In this document: in pieces, positions 52,121 to 60,387 of the stretch
Position numbering within the stretch: the stretch's first letter is position 1
How the letters are laid out: every line of letters starts with the position of its first letter
Assembly: GCF_032302195.1 (NCBI RefSeq)
Contig: NZ_CP135275.1
Span: 6,859,501-6,923,500, forward strand
Length of the DNA: 64,000 nucleotides
Reading direction: 5' to 3'
Origin: Paenibacillus sp. MMS20-IR301
GTDB taxonomy: Bacteria; Bacillota; Bacilli; Paenibacillales; Paenibacillaceae
Notes under the pieces: generated by a model
Database searches by the model: none
Told to the model about the DNA's origin: nothing
The model's input: only the letters and a program-made list of their open reading frames with translations
Program-made: the position numbers and the translations under genes

Positions 52121-53272
52121 ATGTCAACTATAACCGATCAGGAATGGCTGCAAGCCATCACGCAGAAAATTACACGCAAGCTGGATTGGGTCAGCGAAAA
52201 ATCCAAGTATAAAATTCCTTACACGACAATCGGCGGAACGCATGACGACCGGAACATCGACAATCCCACCGGTGATGCAGCCGACGGCATCCAGTGGTGG
52301 ACGAATGGCTTCTGGGGCGGCATGATGTGGCTGATGCATCACGAGACGGGCGAGAACAAATACAAGGAGATCGCCGGTATTTCTGAGGAACTGCTCGACC
52401 GGTGCTTCCAGCAATTTGCCGGCTTGCACCATGATGTAGGCTTCATGTGGCTGCCGACAAGCGTAGCCAATTACCGGGTGACCCGTAATCCGCAGTCACG
52501 CAACCGCGGGCTGCATGCGGCGAATCTCCTGGCCGGCCGCTTCAATCTGGCCGGCGGGTTTATCCGTGCCTGGAATGAGGTTGAGAACCTGGATACGAGA
52601 GGCTGGGCAATCATCGACTGTATGTTCAACATTCCGCTGCTGTACTGGGCATCAGAGGAGACCGGCGACCCGCGCTTTAAGCAAATTGCCATGAAACATG
52701 CCGATACGGTCATCGAGACTTTTGTCCGTCCGGACGGGTCCGTCAATCATATCGTCGAGTTTGATCCCTTCGATGGCGGTGTTGTGCGGACGCACGGCGG
52801 CCAGGGCTACGAGAACGGCTCTTCATGGACACGCGGCCAGGCCTGGGGGCTGTACGGCTTTATGATGAGCTATATTCATACGGGCAAGCCGGCTTATCTT
52901 GATACAGCGAAGCGGATTGCCCATTACTTTATTGCGAATATTCCAGCAGATGGTGTGATTCCGGTAGATTTCCGGCAGCCGGAGGAGCCGAAGCTGGAGG
53001 ATGACACTGCCGCCGTGATTGCCGCCTGCGGATTGATCGAAATTAGCAAAGCGGTCGGCGGATTGGAGAAAAAGCTGTATCTGGAGCCGGCGGTCAAGCT
53101 GCTGCAGGCGGTGGAAGCGCGCTGCGATTGGAGCGAGGCCTCCGACGCCATTGTGCAGCGGGGCTCAGCCGCTTACCATAACGCACTGCACCACGGGGCG
53201 ATCATTTATGGCGATTATTATTTGTTGGAGGCTGTATTTAAGCTTAAGGGTGGCGACTTGTATTTGTGGTGA
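52121..53272 (+). CDS. Glycoside hydrolase family 88 (unsaturated glucuronyl hydrolase)
   Basis: A 383-residue (alpha/alpha)6-barrel enzyme. It has DGIQWWTNGFWGGMMWLMHHETGENKYKE, FAGLHHDVGFMWLPTSVANYRVTRN, a central SSWTRGQAWGLYGFMMSYIHTGKPAYLDTAKRIAHYF and a late YHNALHHGAIIYGDYYLLEAVFKL. GH88 enzymes hydrate and release 4,5-unsaturated uronic acids from oligosaccharides produced by polysaccharide lyases. No signal peptide, so it acts on imported oligosaccharides. ATG 52121 with aaagggga upstream; a longer start at 52094 is less likely. First gene of the AraC-controlled operon. Confidence 0.9.
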   Translation: MSTITDQEWLQAITQKITRKLDWVSEKSKYKIPYTTIGGTHDDRNIDNPTGDAADGIQWWTNGFWGGMMWLMHHETGENKYKEIAGISEELLDRCFQQFAGLHHDVGFMWLPTSVANYRVTRNPQSRNRGLHAANLLAGRFNLAGGFIRAWNEVENLDTRGWAIIDCMFNIPLLYWASEETGDPRFKQIAMKHADTVIETFVRPDGSVNHIVEFDPFDGGVVRTHGGQGYENGSSWTRGQAWGLYGFMMSYIHTGKPAYLDTAKRIAHYFIANIPADGVIPVDFRQPEEPKLEDDTAAVIAACGLIEISKAVGGLEKKLYLEPAVKLLQAVEARCDWSEASDAIVQRGSAAYHNALHHGAIIYGDYYLLEAVFKLKGGDLYLW

Positions 53273-53294
53273 CAGACCAGACTTGGAGGAGACA

Positions 53295-54734
53295 ATGAAC
53301 CAGTTAATTGTATATGATGCACCGAAGGGGGCACCGCAACGCCAAGACTTTAAGGTTCGCGTCCGGCTGCCGGATGGAGCATGGCAGGAGCTGTTTGTGT
53401 ATGAGGCCAAGGTGGACATGCATGAGGTGCGCCGGGCGTCGATGGCTTACTTCGACATGAGCGGAACGGTCTTCGTGGAGGTTGAATATACGGGACCGGC
53501 GGTGGAGGACGCGGTAATCCGCCCTTTGTCGGCAGGAATGGCGTTTACCAGGGACGGCAACGTACTTGCCTTTGCACTGGACCGTCCGTGCAAGCTTTCG
53601 GTGGAGGTGAACGGCGACCGGTTCGGCAACCTGCATCTGTTCGCGAATCCGCTGGAGACGGACGCGCCCCGGCCGGAGGATGAGGGTGTCCTGCTGCTGA
53701 AGCCGGCCATCCACCGGACCGCGGATATTTACCGGAAGCTGAAGGCCGGGGAGGCGCCGAAGATTATCTATTTCGGGCCCGGCATGCATTATATCGAGGA
53801 AACCCTTCTGCGCATTCCCTCGGACACGACCGTCTATATCGCCGGAGGCGCGGTCGTTGCCGGCTCTCTGGTCTGCGAGCGGGCCGAGAACGTCGTCATC
53901 CGGGGCCGGGGTGTGCTCTATCTGGGCGACTATCACCGCTTCTCCGCCTTCCGCGGCATCCGGATCGAGTTCTCGAAGCGTATCTCGGTAGAGGGGCTGA
54001 TTCTGCTGGACCCCCCTCATTACAGCATCTATATCGGCAAATCGGAATTTGTTCTGATCGAGAACTTCAAGTCGTTCAGCACGCGCGGCTGGTCTGACGG
54101 CATTGATATGATGGCAAGCTCGGATATCGAGATCCGCGACGTATTCCTCCGCACCTCGGACGACTGCATTGCCATATACGGCAGCCGCTGGGATTACCGC
54201 GGCGATACGCGCCGGGTCAGGGTGTCGGACTCCATCCTCTGGGCGGATGTCGCCCATCCGCTGATGATGGGCACGCACGGCGACCATGACCGGGACGGAG
54301 ATACCATTGAGGAGATTACCTTCAGCAACATCGATATTCTGGAGCACCACGAGCCCCAGCCCGATTACTGGGGGGCCATGGCTATTAATGCCGGGGACAA
54401 AAACCGGGTGCGGCAGGTGACGTATGAGGATATCCGGGTCGAGGCCTTCGAGCTTGGACAGTTAATTGATATCCGCGTCGTCTGGAACAAGGATTACAAT
54501 CCCGTACCGGGCGGGGCTATTTCCGGGATCGTATTCCGGCGGATCCGCTATACCGGCGCGAACATGAATCCGAACCGGATTCACGGATACGACCCGGAAC
54601 GTCCGGTGGACGGAGTCCGCTTCGAGGATCTGGAGATTAATGGACAGCCCGTGACGGATGCCGCCCAGGGCAACTTTGATATCAATGAATATGCGGTGAA
54701 TATAACCTTTGCCGCAACGGAGGATGAACAATGA
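53295..54734 (+). CDS. Right-handed beta-helix glycosidase, GH28-like (polygalacturonase-type)
   Basis: A 479-residue enzyme. The N-terminal domain (about 1-140) is beta-rich, then a beta-helix begins with FGPGMHYIEETLLRIPSDTTVYIAGGAVVAGSLVCE. The catalytic region has FKSFSTRGWSDGIDMMASSDIEIRDVFLRTSDDCIAIYGSRWD, with Asp residues in DGID and DDC positioned as in GH28, then HPLMMGTHGDHDRDGDTIEEITFSNIDI. It probably cleaves a galacturonan-like or related uronic backbone inside the cell. ATG 53295 with gaggaga; longer in-frame sequence overlaps GH88 and lacks a site. It ends in an ATGA overlap with the GH43 gene. Confidence 0.75.
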   Translation: MNQLIVYDAPKGAPQRQDFKVRVRLPDGAWQELFVYEAKVDMHEVRRASMAYFDMSGTVFVEVEYTGPAVEDAVIRPLSAGMAFTRDGNVLAFALDRPCKLSVEVNGDRFGNLHLFANPLETDAPRPEDEGVLLLKPAIHRTADIYRKLKAGEAPKIIYFGPGMHYIEETLLRIPSDTTVYIAGGAVVAGSLVCERAENVVIRGRGVLYLGDYHRFSAFRGIRIEFSKRISVEGLILLDPPHYSIYIGKSEFVLIENFKSFSTRGWSDGIDMMASSDIEIRDVFLRTSDDCIAIYGSRWDYRGDTRRVRVSDSILWADVAHPLMMGTHGDHDRDGDTIEEITFSNIDILEHHEPQPDYWGAMAINAGDKNRVRQVTYEDIRVEAFELGQLIDIRVVWNKDYNPVPGGAISGIVFRRIRYTGANMNPNRIHGYDPERPVDGVRFEDLEINGQPVTDAAQGNFDINEYAVNITFAATEDEQ

Positions 54735-56308
54735 TGATCTCTAACCCCGTCCTGCGCGGGTTCAATCCAGACGCTTCGATCATGCGGGTCGAAGACGACT
54801 ACTACATGGCTACGTCGACTTTTGAATGGTATCCCGGTGTGCTCATCCATCATTCCCGCGATCTCGTTCACTGGCGGCCGCTTGTCCGTCCGCTGGACCG
54901 GCTGGACCAGGTGGATCTGCGCGGCGTACCGAGTTCGGGCGGCATATGGGCACCTTCACTAAGCTATGACGGCGGGCTCTATTACCTGTGTTATACGAAT
55001 GTGGTTGCGCGCAAAGGCGTCTACAAGGATCTTCATAACTATGTAGTGACGGCACCGTCCATTGAAGGCCCGTGGTCGGAGCCGGTGTATCTGAATTCCA
55101 GCGGGTTCGACCATTTCCTCTTCCACGATACGGACGGCCGCAAATGGCTGTTCAACATGCAGTGGGATTTCCGCCAGCATAAAAACCGCTTCGCCGGCAT
55201 CATCCTGCAGGAATATTTGCCTGCAGAGGAGCGGCTCGGCGGTCCGGTTAAAGTGGCGACGAAGGGAACCTCCCTCGGCGTTACGGAAGGGCCGATGGTG
55301 TACAAGAAGGATGGCTGGTACTATCTGCTGGTAGCTGAGGGCGGAACGGGGGCGAACCATGCGGCTACCCTGCTCCGCTCGCGTACCGTGGACGGCATGT
55401 ACGAAGCCGATCCTTCCGGACCGGTGCTGACCAGCGTCGGCGCTCCGGATCATCCGCTGCAGAAGGCCGGACATGGCAGCCTGGTCGAGACGCAGGCGGG
55501 CGAGTGGTACATGGCGCATATCTGCAGCCGGCCGCTTCCGGACGGCAGCGGACTGAGTCCGCTCGGGCGCGAGACGGCGATCCAGAAGGTTGTCTGGACC
55601 GGAGACGGCTGGCTGCGGCTGGCCTCAGAGGGGCAGCTGCCCCGTCTGGAAGTGCCTGCGCCTGATCTGCCGGCTCATCCGTTCCCCCCGGAGCCGGAGA
55701 AGGATGACTTCACGGCCGGTCAGCTCGGCATTCACTGGTGCACGCTCCGGGTGCCGCCGGAGGAAGCCTGGCTGACGCTGAAGGAGCGTCCGGGATATCT
55801 GCGCCTGTACGGCCGGGAGTCCCTCCATTCCTGGAACCGCCAAAGCCTGGTTGCCCGGCGGATTCAGAGCTTCCGCTGCGAGGTTGAGACCTGCGTGGAA
55901 TTCGAGCCGGAAGCCTTTACGCAGATGGCCGGACTGGTCCTGTATTACGATGAGACGGACTACTTTTACCTGAGAATCTCCCATGATGAAGAGCTGGGGA
56001 AACATCTCACGCTTGTGAGCAGCGACCGCGGTGTCTACACCGAATCAGAGGAACGGGCCGCCATCGGCGGCTGGCAGCGCTGCTTCCTGAAGGCCGTCAT
56101 TCATGATGAGACGGTGCGCTTCTTCTATTCGCAGGACGGCACCGGCTGGCAGCCGATCGGCTCCGCGCTGTATACGGGCGTTCTGGCGGATGAATACGCG
56201 AAGAAGCTGTCATTCACCGGCGCCTTCGCCGGCGTCTGCGTGCAGGATTTGCGCGGCACCTCACTTCCGGCCGATTTCGATTACTTCAGTTACCGGGAAC
56301 AGGTTTAA
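54731..56308 (+). CDS. Glycoside hydrolase family 43 (XynB-type beta-xylosidase/arabinosidase)
   Basis: A 525-residue enzyme with the GH43 propeller: NPVLRGFNPDASIMRVEDDYYMATSTFEWYPGVLIHHSRDLVHWRPL (catalytic base Asp), GGIWAPSLSYDGGLYYLCYTNV, and TSLGVTEGPMVYKKDGWYYLLVAEGGT (general acid Glu). A C-terminal beta-sandwich (about 315-520) has DDFTAGQLGIHWCTLRVPPEEAWLTLKERPGYLRLYGRES. This is the usual two-domain XynB design. Coupled to the GH28-like gene by ATGA. With GH88 and GH28 it would finish degradation of a branched acidic oligosaccharide. Confidence 0.92.
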   Translation: MMISNPVLRGFNPDASIMRVEDDYYMATSTFEWYPGVLIHHSRDLVHWRPLVRPLDRLDQVDLRGVPSSGGIWAPSLSYDGGLYYLCYTNVVARKGVYKDLHNYVVTAPSIEGPWSEPVYLNSSGFDHFLFHDTDGRKWLFNMQWDFRQHKNRFAGIILQEYLPAEERLGGPVKVATKGTSLGVTEGPMVYKKDGWYYLLVAEGGTGANHAATLLRSRTVDGMYEADPSGPVLTSVGAPDHPLQKAGHGSLVETQAGEWYMAHICSRPLPDGSGLSPLGRETAIQKVVWTGDGWLRLASEGQLPRLEVPAPDLPAHPFPPEPEKDDFTAGQLGIHWCTLRVPPEEAWLTLKERPGYLRLYGRESLHSWNRQSLVARRIQSFRCEVETCVEFEPEAFTQMAGLVLYYDETDYFYLRISHDEELGKHLTLVSSDRGVYTESEERAAIGGWQRCFLKAVIHDETVRFFYSQDGTGWQPIGSALYTGVLADEYAKKLSFTGAFAGVCVQDLRGTSLPADFDYFSYREQV

Positions 56309-56384
56309 GCCAGACTCAAGACTTATGAAGCTTCCAAGTGCGCACCGGCTGGGATTGAATTAGAACAGATTAATAATCATATAC

Positions 56385-56426
56385 AATGGTCTCAAATGAT
56401 TAAGTTCATTTGGGACCATTTTTTTC
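56385..56426 (+). terminator. Terminator of the GH88-GH28-GH43 operon
   Basis: AATGGTCTCAAATGA pairs with TCATTTGGGACCATT around a 6-base loop (one G-U pair), followed by a run of T. Confidence 0.9.
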
Positions 56427-56471
56427 TGATTACCGGAAACGAAAGCGTGGAACGATTGCCGGCAATATGAT

Positions 56472-56490
56472 AAAATAACGTTGTTATTTT
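56472..56490 (+). promoter_or_regulatory. Perfect inverted repeat, likely TetR operator
   Basis: AAAATAAC-GTT-GTTATTTT is a perfect 8+8 palindrome with a 3-base spacer directly ahead of the TetR gene. It includes an AT-rich -10-like stretch (TAAAAT at 56471). Autorepression by the TetR protein is the simplest reading. Confidence 0.7.
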
Positions 56491-57181
56491 GAGGAAAGGA
56501 GCAGCGGCCATAGATAAAAAATCAATAGTTACAGAGCGAAAACTGCTGCACAATGCGAAGATGGAATTTATGGAGAAGGGCTTTCACGGCGCGAACATGC
56601 GGTCGATTGCCCAGAGGGCGGGAATGACAACGGGTGCAATCTATCGTTATTTCGCTACGAAGGATGCGCTTCTGGTCGCTTTGACGCAGCCTGTCTTGAA
56701 TGAATTAAATCAGCTATTTGAGCATTCAGCCACCGTTCATACTCAGGCATTGGACGATAACGACAGTGAAGCAAGCATGCTTCTTGCTGAGCATAACCTC
56801 AACGGCTTTGTCGATTTTATTTTCCGGAACCATGATGAATTTGCATTGTTGCTGAACTCTTCGGCGGGTTCCTCCTTGGAGAACTTTTGGGAGTCGTGGA
56901 TAGAATCGGATATCGTTGCCACACAACAATATATGGAGAGTCTGGTAGAGCTGGGGCTGCTTAGCCATTGTCCTCCCGGGCGGTATATTTCTATTTTCGT
57001 CAAGCAAAGCTTTGCCTTTGTGCTCGAAACCGTTTCTTCTGGAATGTCCTATGAACAGGCTAAAGAATACATGCGTTATTTAATTCCTTTTTTACAGGCG
57101 GGATGGAGAACCCTGTTACATAACGGAGCGGATGCTGAAGGAAGCAAGCGGACTATCCAAGGAGGAGGGCAACATGAGTAG
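56489..57181 (+). CDS. TetR-family transcriptional regulator
   Basis: An N-terminal TetR HTH (TERKLLHNAKMEFMEKGFHGANMRSIAQRAGMTTGAIYRYFATKDALLVAL) is followed by an all-helical ligand domain of about 150 residues. The first standard start codon in frame is TTG 56489, which lies inside the operator and has no ribosome binding site. An aaaggag at 56494-56500 points instead to initiation at about 56510, where the codon is ATA, so an unusual start is possible (224 instead of 230 residues). It overlaps the VOC gene by 8 bases, so the two are cotranscribed and probably autoregulated. Confidence 0.88.
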   Translation: MRKGAAAIDKKSIVTERKLLHNAKMEFMEKGFHGANMRSIAQRAGMTTGAIYRYFATKDALLVALTQPVLNELNQLFEHSATVHTQALDDNDSEASMLLAEHNLNGFVDFIFRNHDEFALLLNSSAGSSLENFWESWIESDIVATQQYMESLVELGLLSHCPPGRYISIFVKQSFAFVLETVSSGMSYEQAKEYMRYLIPFLQAGWRTLLHNGADAEGSKRTIQGGGQHE

Positions 57182-57962
57182 ATATGCCATCGGGCACATC
57201 CTGATTAAGAGTAAAGATTTAAAGCATGATGTCAGTGTATACGAGAAATGGGGCTTCACCGTGACCTATCGTACGGACCCGCAGCGATCCCACAATGCTC
57301 TGATTTACTTTCGCGATGGATCTTTTCTTGAATTATTCGACCCTAAGCCGGCATACATGCCGGATAGGCTTATCACAATGCTGCTTAAGCTGTTTCGCCA
57401 CGCGAAGTCCGCGAAGATTAAACGGTTTATGCACTATTTGAGCTGCGGGGGCGGAATTACCGATTATGCCATAGATAGTGTGCCAAGCGAAGAGGCGGAG
57501 TTGAGTCTTCAGCTTAGCAAGCAGGCCGGAGCGCGGATAAGCAGCATAACCAAGCTGAGTAAGACATTGCCGGATGGAAGAAAGCAGCGGTGGTGGATAG
57601 CCATTCCCGAAGAGCCGGCATTACCTTTCTACATGAGCGCCTACGACCCTCCTGTAATCTGCCATAATAACGAACTTACACATCACAACGGCGTGCAAGG
57701 AATTGATTGTCTGGTTATCGATGTACCGGATGTGGAGGAGGCAGTGCTGCAGTACAAGCCGCTGTTTCCACAAATCAGCGAATCCCATGATCCACAGCAA
57801 TATGAGCTTGTATTTGAAAAGCGTCATAGAATTATTCTCCGTCAAGCTGACAAATTCAGGCTGGCTGAGATTCATTTATATACTTCCCAATCCCGGCCCG
57901 GCAATGAGCTTGTTCTGACTAACGATAAGCAAGGAACAAAGCTTGAACATTCCAGAAGATAG
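57174..57962 (+). CDS. VOC (glyoxalase/bleomycin-resistance) superfamily protein
   Basis: A 262-residue protein with two beta-alpha-beta-beta-beta-type modules: SRYAIGHILIKSKDLKHDVSVYEKWGFTVTYRTDP...ALIYFRDGSFLELFDP at the N-terminus, and HHNGVQGIDCLVIDVPDVEEAVLQYKPLFPQIS...YELVFEKRHRIILRQADKFRLAEIHLYTS at the C-terminus. The pattern of a first His (GHILI) and a Glu near FLELFDP fits metal-binding VOC enzymes. The substrate is unknown; control by the cotranscribed TetR suggests detoxification of a small molecule. ATG 57174 has a ggaggaggg site. Confidence 0.78.
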   Translation: MSRYAIGHILIKSKDLKHDVSVYEKWGFTVTYRTDPQRSHNALIYFRDGSFLELFDPKPAYMPDRLITMLLKLFRHAKSAKIKRFMHYLSCGGGITDYAIDSVPSEEAELSLQLSKQAGARISSITKLSKTLPDGRKQRWWIAIPEEPALPFYMSAYDPPVICHNNELTHHNGVQGIDCLVIDVPDVEEAVLQYKPLFPQISESHDPQQYELVFEKRHRIILRQADKFRLAEIHLYTSQSRPGNELVLTNDKQGTKLEHSRR

Positions 57963-58064
57963 TCCATGAGATTAAGAGGATCATCAATTGGATTCTGGCG
58001 CCGCTTACGTTACATTGTGGGTATCCCGAGAGGGAACTGTAATATTACGTAGGGAGTGAATGCA

Positions 58065-60032
58065 GTGGAGCAACTGGGAAGAACGATAATCCGGCTGGAT
58101 AAGACCTGGAGATTTCAAATTGATCCTGAGGCAGAGGGGATAACTATGGGCTGGGACAAAACCGGCTTGCCGTCCCCTGAAGCCGTGACAGTACCCCATA
58201 CATGGAATGTTCAGCCTGAAACAGAGAATTACCGGGGCCATGCCTGGTACGAGCTCCGGTGTACAGTCCCGGAGCTCCCGCCTGGAGGCCGGGTCTGGTT
58301 TGATTTTGAAGCAGTCTACCGGGATTGTATCATTTGGATTAACGGTGAGCGGGCCGGCAGCCATTTGAATTCCGGCTATACCTCCTTCCGCATTGAAGCG
58401 ACCGGGTTACTCAAGGCAAGACAGGAGAATCTGCTGGTGATATCCGTTGATAACGGAAACAGTGAAACGGCACTCCCCAAGGGCAACAGCTTCGATTGGG
58501 CTGATGACGGCGGGATGATCCGCGGGGTTACTTTGAATATTACTGGGGAAGCGGCTATAGATGTTATTCAGATAGAGGCAACCCCGCGGTTCCCGGATCC
58601 TGAGCAACCCCGGGCTTGCGGGAGACTTCGCGGATCGGTCACGCTGCACAAGGCGCTGCAGACAGCTGCTAAGGAAGTGAGGCTTGAACTGGTATTGCAG
58701 CAGCAGGGCCGGACGATCTGGGAAGGTGCACAGGCCGCCGGCTATCCATGTACGGTTATTCCATTTCCTGAAGCAGAGATTGAAGGGATTGAGCTTTGGC
58801 ACTTCGATCACCCGCATTTGTATGAGCTGAATGTAAGGATTATTGCAGACGGGGAATTGCAGGACAGTCTGACCCGAAATATCGGTTTCCGGGAATTCAG
58901 GGCAGAGGGCAGCCGCTTTCTGCTCAATGGTGAGCCGGTACGGCTGACAGGTGTGGAATGGATGCCGGGCTCTCACCCGGATAGCGGGATGGCAGAGACG
59001 CTGGAGGATATCAAGCGTGTATTAACACAAATGAAGCAGGCGAACTGTGTCTTTACGCGCTTTCACTGGCAGCAAAGTGAGCAGCTGCTGGAATGGTGCG
59101 ACCGCTACGGGATTTTGGTGCAGGAAGAAGTGCCTCTATGGCAACAGCCGGCAGAGCCAGGTGCGGAGACGCTTCCCTTAATTAAGCAGCAGCTGTCCGA
59201 AATGATATCCCGGCATAATCATCATCCCAGCGTTATCGCTTGGGGAGTTGGTAACGAACTCGATGGACAATCGCCCAAGACCATGCAGTACGTTCAGGAA
59301 ATACGGGCTTATATCAAGGAACTCGATCCAGTCCGTACAGTTAACTATGTAAGCAACACAGTTCATTTGGAGCCGTCACTTGATGCAACCGGTGCAGGCG
59401 ATATTATCATGTGGAATGACTACATCGGGACCTGGCACGGAGAATTCGACATGGATGAGACGGTCCGGAAACTGATTGCGGCACATCCTGATAAGCCGAT
59501 CGTGGTCTCCGAGTTTGGCCTCTGTGAACCTGTCTATTCCGGTGGAGATGCCCGGCGGAGTGAGCAGATGGTTGAAAAAATGGACATTTACCGGAAGGTT
59601 GAGCAAATTGCCGGAATGATCTACTTCAATCTCAACGATTACCGTACCCAGATGGGAGAAGAGGGAGAGGGGCGGATGCGCCAGCGGGTTCATGGTGTAA
59701 CCGATTTGTATGGGGCGGAAAAGCCCTCCTATCAGCTGCTCCGGGAAGTGTCCTCGCCTGTTACGCTTGAAATTGTGCACCAGAGCTCGAGTGATGAGTT
59801 ACTTTGCCGGATTAAGTGCAGTGACGGGCTCCCGAGTTATACTATTGACGGGTATAAGCTCATTTTGTCTGCTGAGGAAGGAAGCTGGGAGCGGCAGATC
59901 GATATTCCGGTATTATCTCCGGGCGAACAAGCGGATCTTGTTGTCCCGGCAATGGACATTCCCCGCAGCATCCGTGCGGCTGTCCGCCGTCCGACAGGTT
60001 TTGATGTGCTGGAGCAGCGGGTGGAGCTCTAA
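58065..60032 (+). CDS. Glycoside hydrolase family 2 (beta-galactosidase/glucuronidase-type)
   Basis: An enzyme of about 655 residues. The sugar-binding domain (LDKTWRFQID, VPHTWNVQPETENYRGHAWYELRC, WFDFEAVYRDCIIWINGERAGSHLNSGYTSFRIE) is followed by an Ig-like domain and a TIM barrel with LTGVEWMPGSHPDSGM, the acid/base in HHPSVIAWGVGNELDG (Glu about residue 395) and the nucleophile in KPIVVSEFGLCEP (Glu about 484). The usual asparagine before the acid/base (GNE) is present. GTG 58065 is preferred to GTG 58056 on ribosome-binding-site spacing (tagggag). Substrate could be beta-galactoside, glucuronide or mannoside. Confidence 0.88.
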   Translation: MEQLGRTIIRLDKTWRFQIDPEAEGITMGWDKTGLPSPEAVTVPHTWNVQPETENYRGHAWYELRCTVPELPPGGRVWFDFEAVYRDCIIWINGERAGSHLNSGYTSFRIEATGLLKARQENLLVISVDNGNSETALPKGNSFDWADDGGMIRGVTLNITGEAAIDVIQIEATPRFPDPEQPRACGRLRGSVTLHKALQTAAKEVRLELVLQQQGRTIWEGAQAAGYPCTVIPFPEAEIEGIELWHFDHPHLYELNVRIIADGELQDSLTRNIGFREFRAEGSRFLLNGEPVRLTGVEWMPGSHPDSGMAETLEDIKRVLTQMKQANCVFTRFHWQQSEQLLEWCDRYGILVQEEVPLWQQPAEPGAETLPLIKQQLSEMISRHNHHPSVIAWGVGNELDGQSPKTMQYVQEIRAYIKELDPVRTVNYVSNTVHLEPSLDATGAGDIIMWNDYIGTWHGEFDMDETVRKLIAAHPDKPIVVSEFGLCEPVYSGGDARRSEQMVEKMDIYRKVEQIAGMIYFNLNDYRTQMGEEGEGRMRQRVHGVTDLYGAEKPSYQLLREVSSPVTLEIVHQSSSDELLCRIKCSDGLPSYTIDGYKLILSAEEGSWERQIDIPVLSPGEQADLVVPAMDIPRSIRAAVRRPTGFDVLEQRVEL

Positions 60033-60387
60033 CTCTCTCTTCATCTTTTCTATTGTGATAAAAGTTTTACGTTTTCGGGCAAGGGCAGCTTGCTTTTGGA
60101 GGGCAACCTTTTTGATCAGTATTTAGGGTGATAACTGCCACGCCCTCCCCAGGCAGCCCAACCAGTTGAATTAGGGGTACTTCTGCCCCTAATTCACCCC
60201 CAAAGCGCCCCAATCAGTATGAGGTTTTAGTCCAGTAGCATTTATTTATTGTGCTAATATACTGAAGTTATAGCAATGATATAAAAGAAAATAGTCCATC
60301 CTATTCCGAACTTTCTGAATTGTGGCTACTATGGCGATCTTGTATTGTTGAGTTATTCAATTAACTTTACACACAGGAGTGATTGTG
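60033..60387. other. Intergenic region with an 11-base perfect hairpin
   Basis: The 355-base gap has TGAATTAGGGG (60167-60177) and its exact reverse complement CCCCTAATTCA (60186-60196) with an 8-base loop and no T-run, so it is more likely a protein-binding site or leader structure than a terminator. The last 130 bases are AT-rich (GCTAATATACTGAAG near 60254) and probably hold the promoter of the DUF5107 gene. No coding potential is seen. Confidence 0.5.

Noticed and set aside
53304..54350. Long open frame on the minus strand opposite the GH28-like gene
   Set aside because: It is a GC-rich shadow frame with no family features, while the plus strand has catalytic motifs and operon overlaps.
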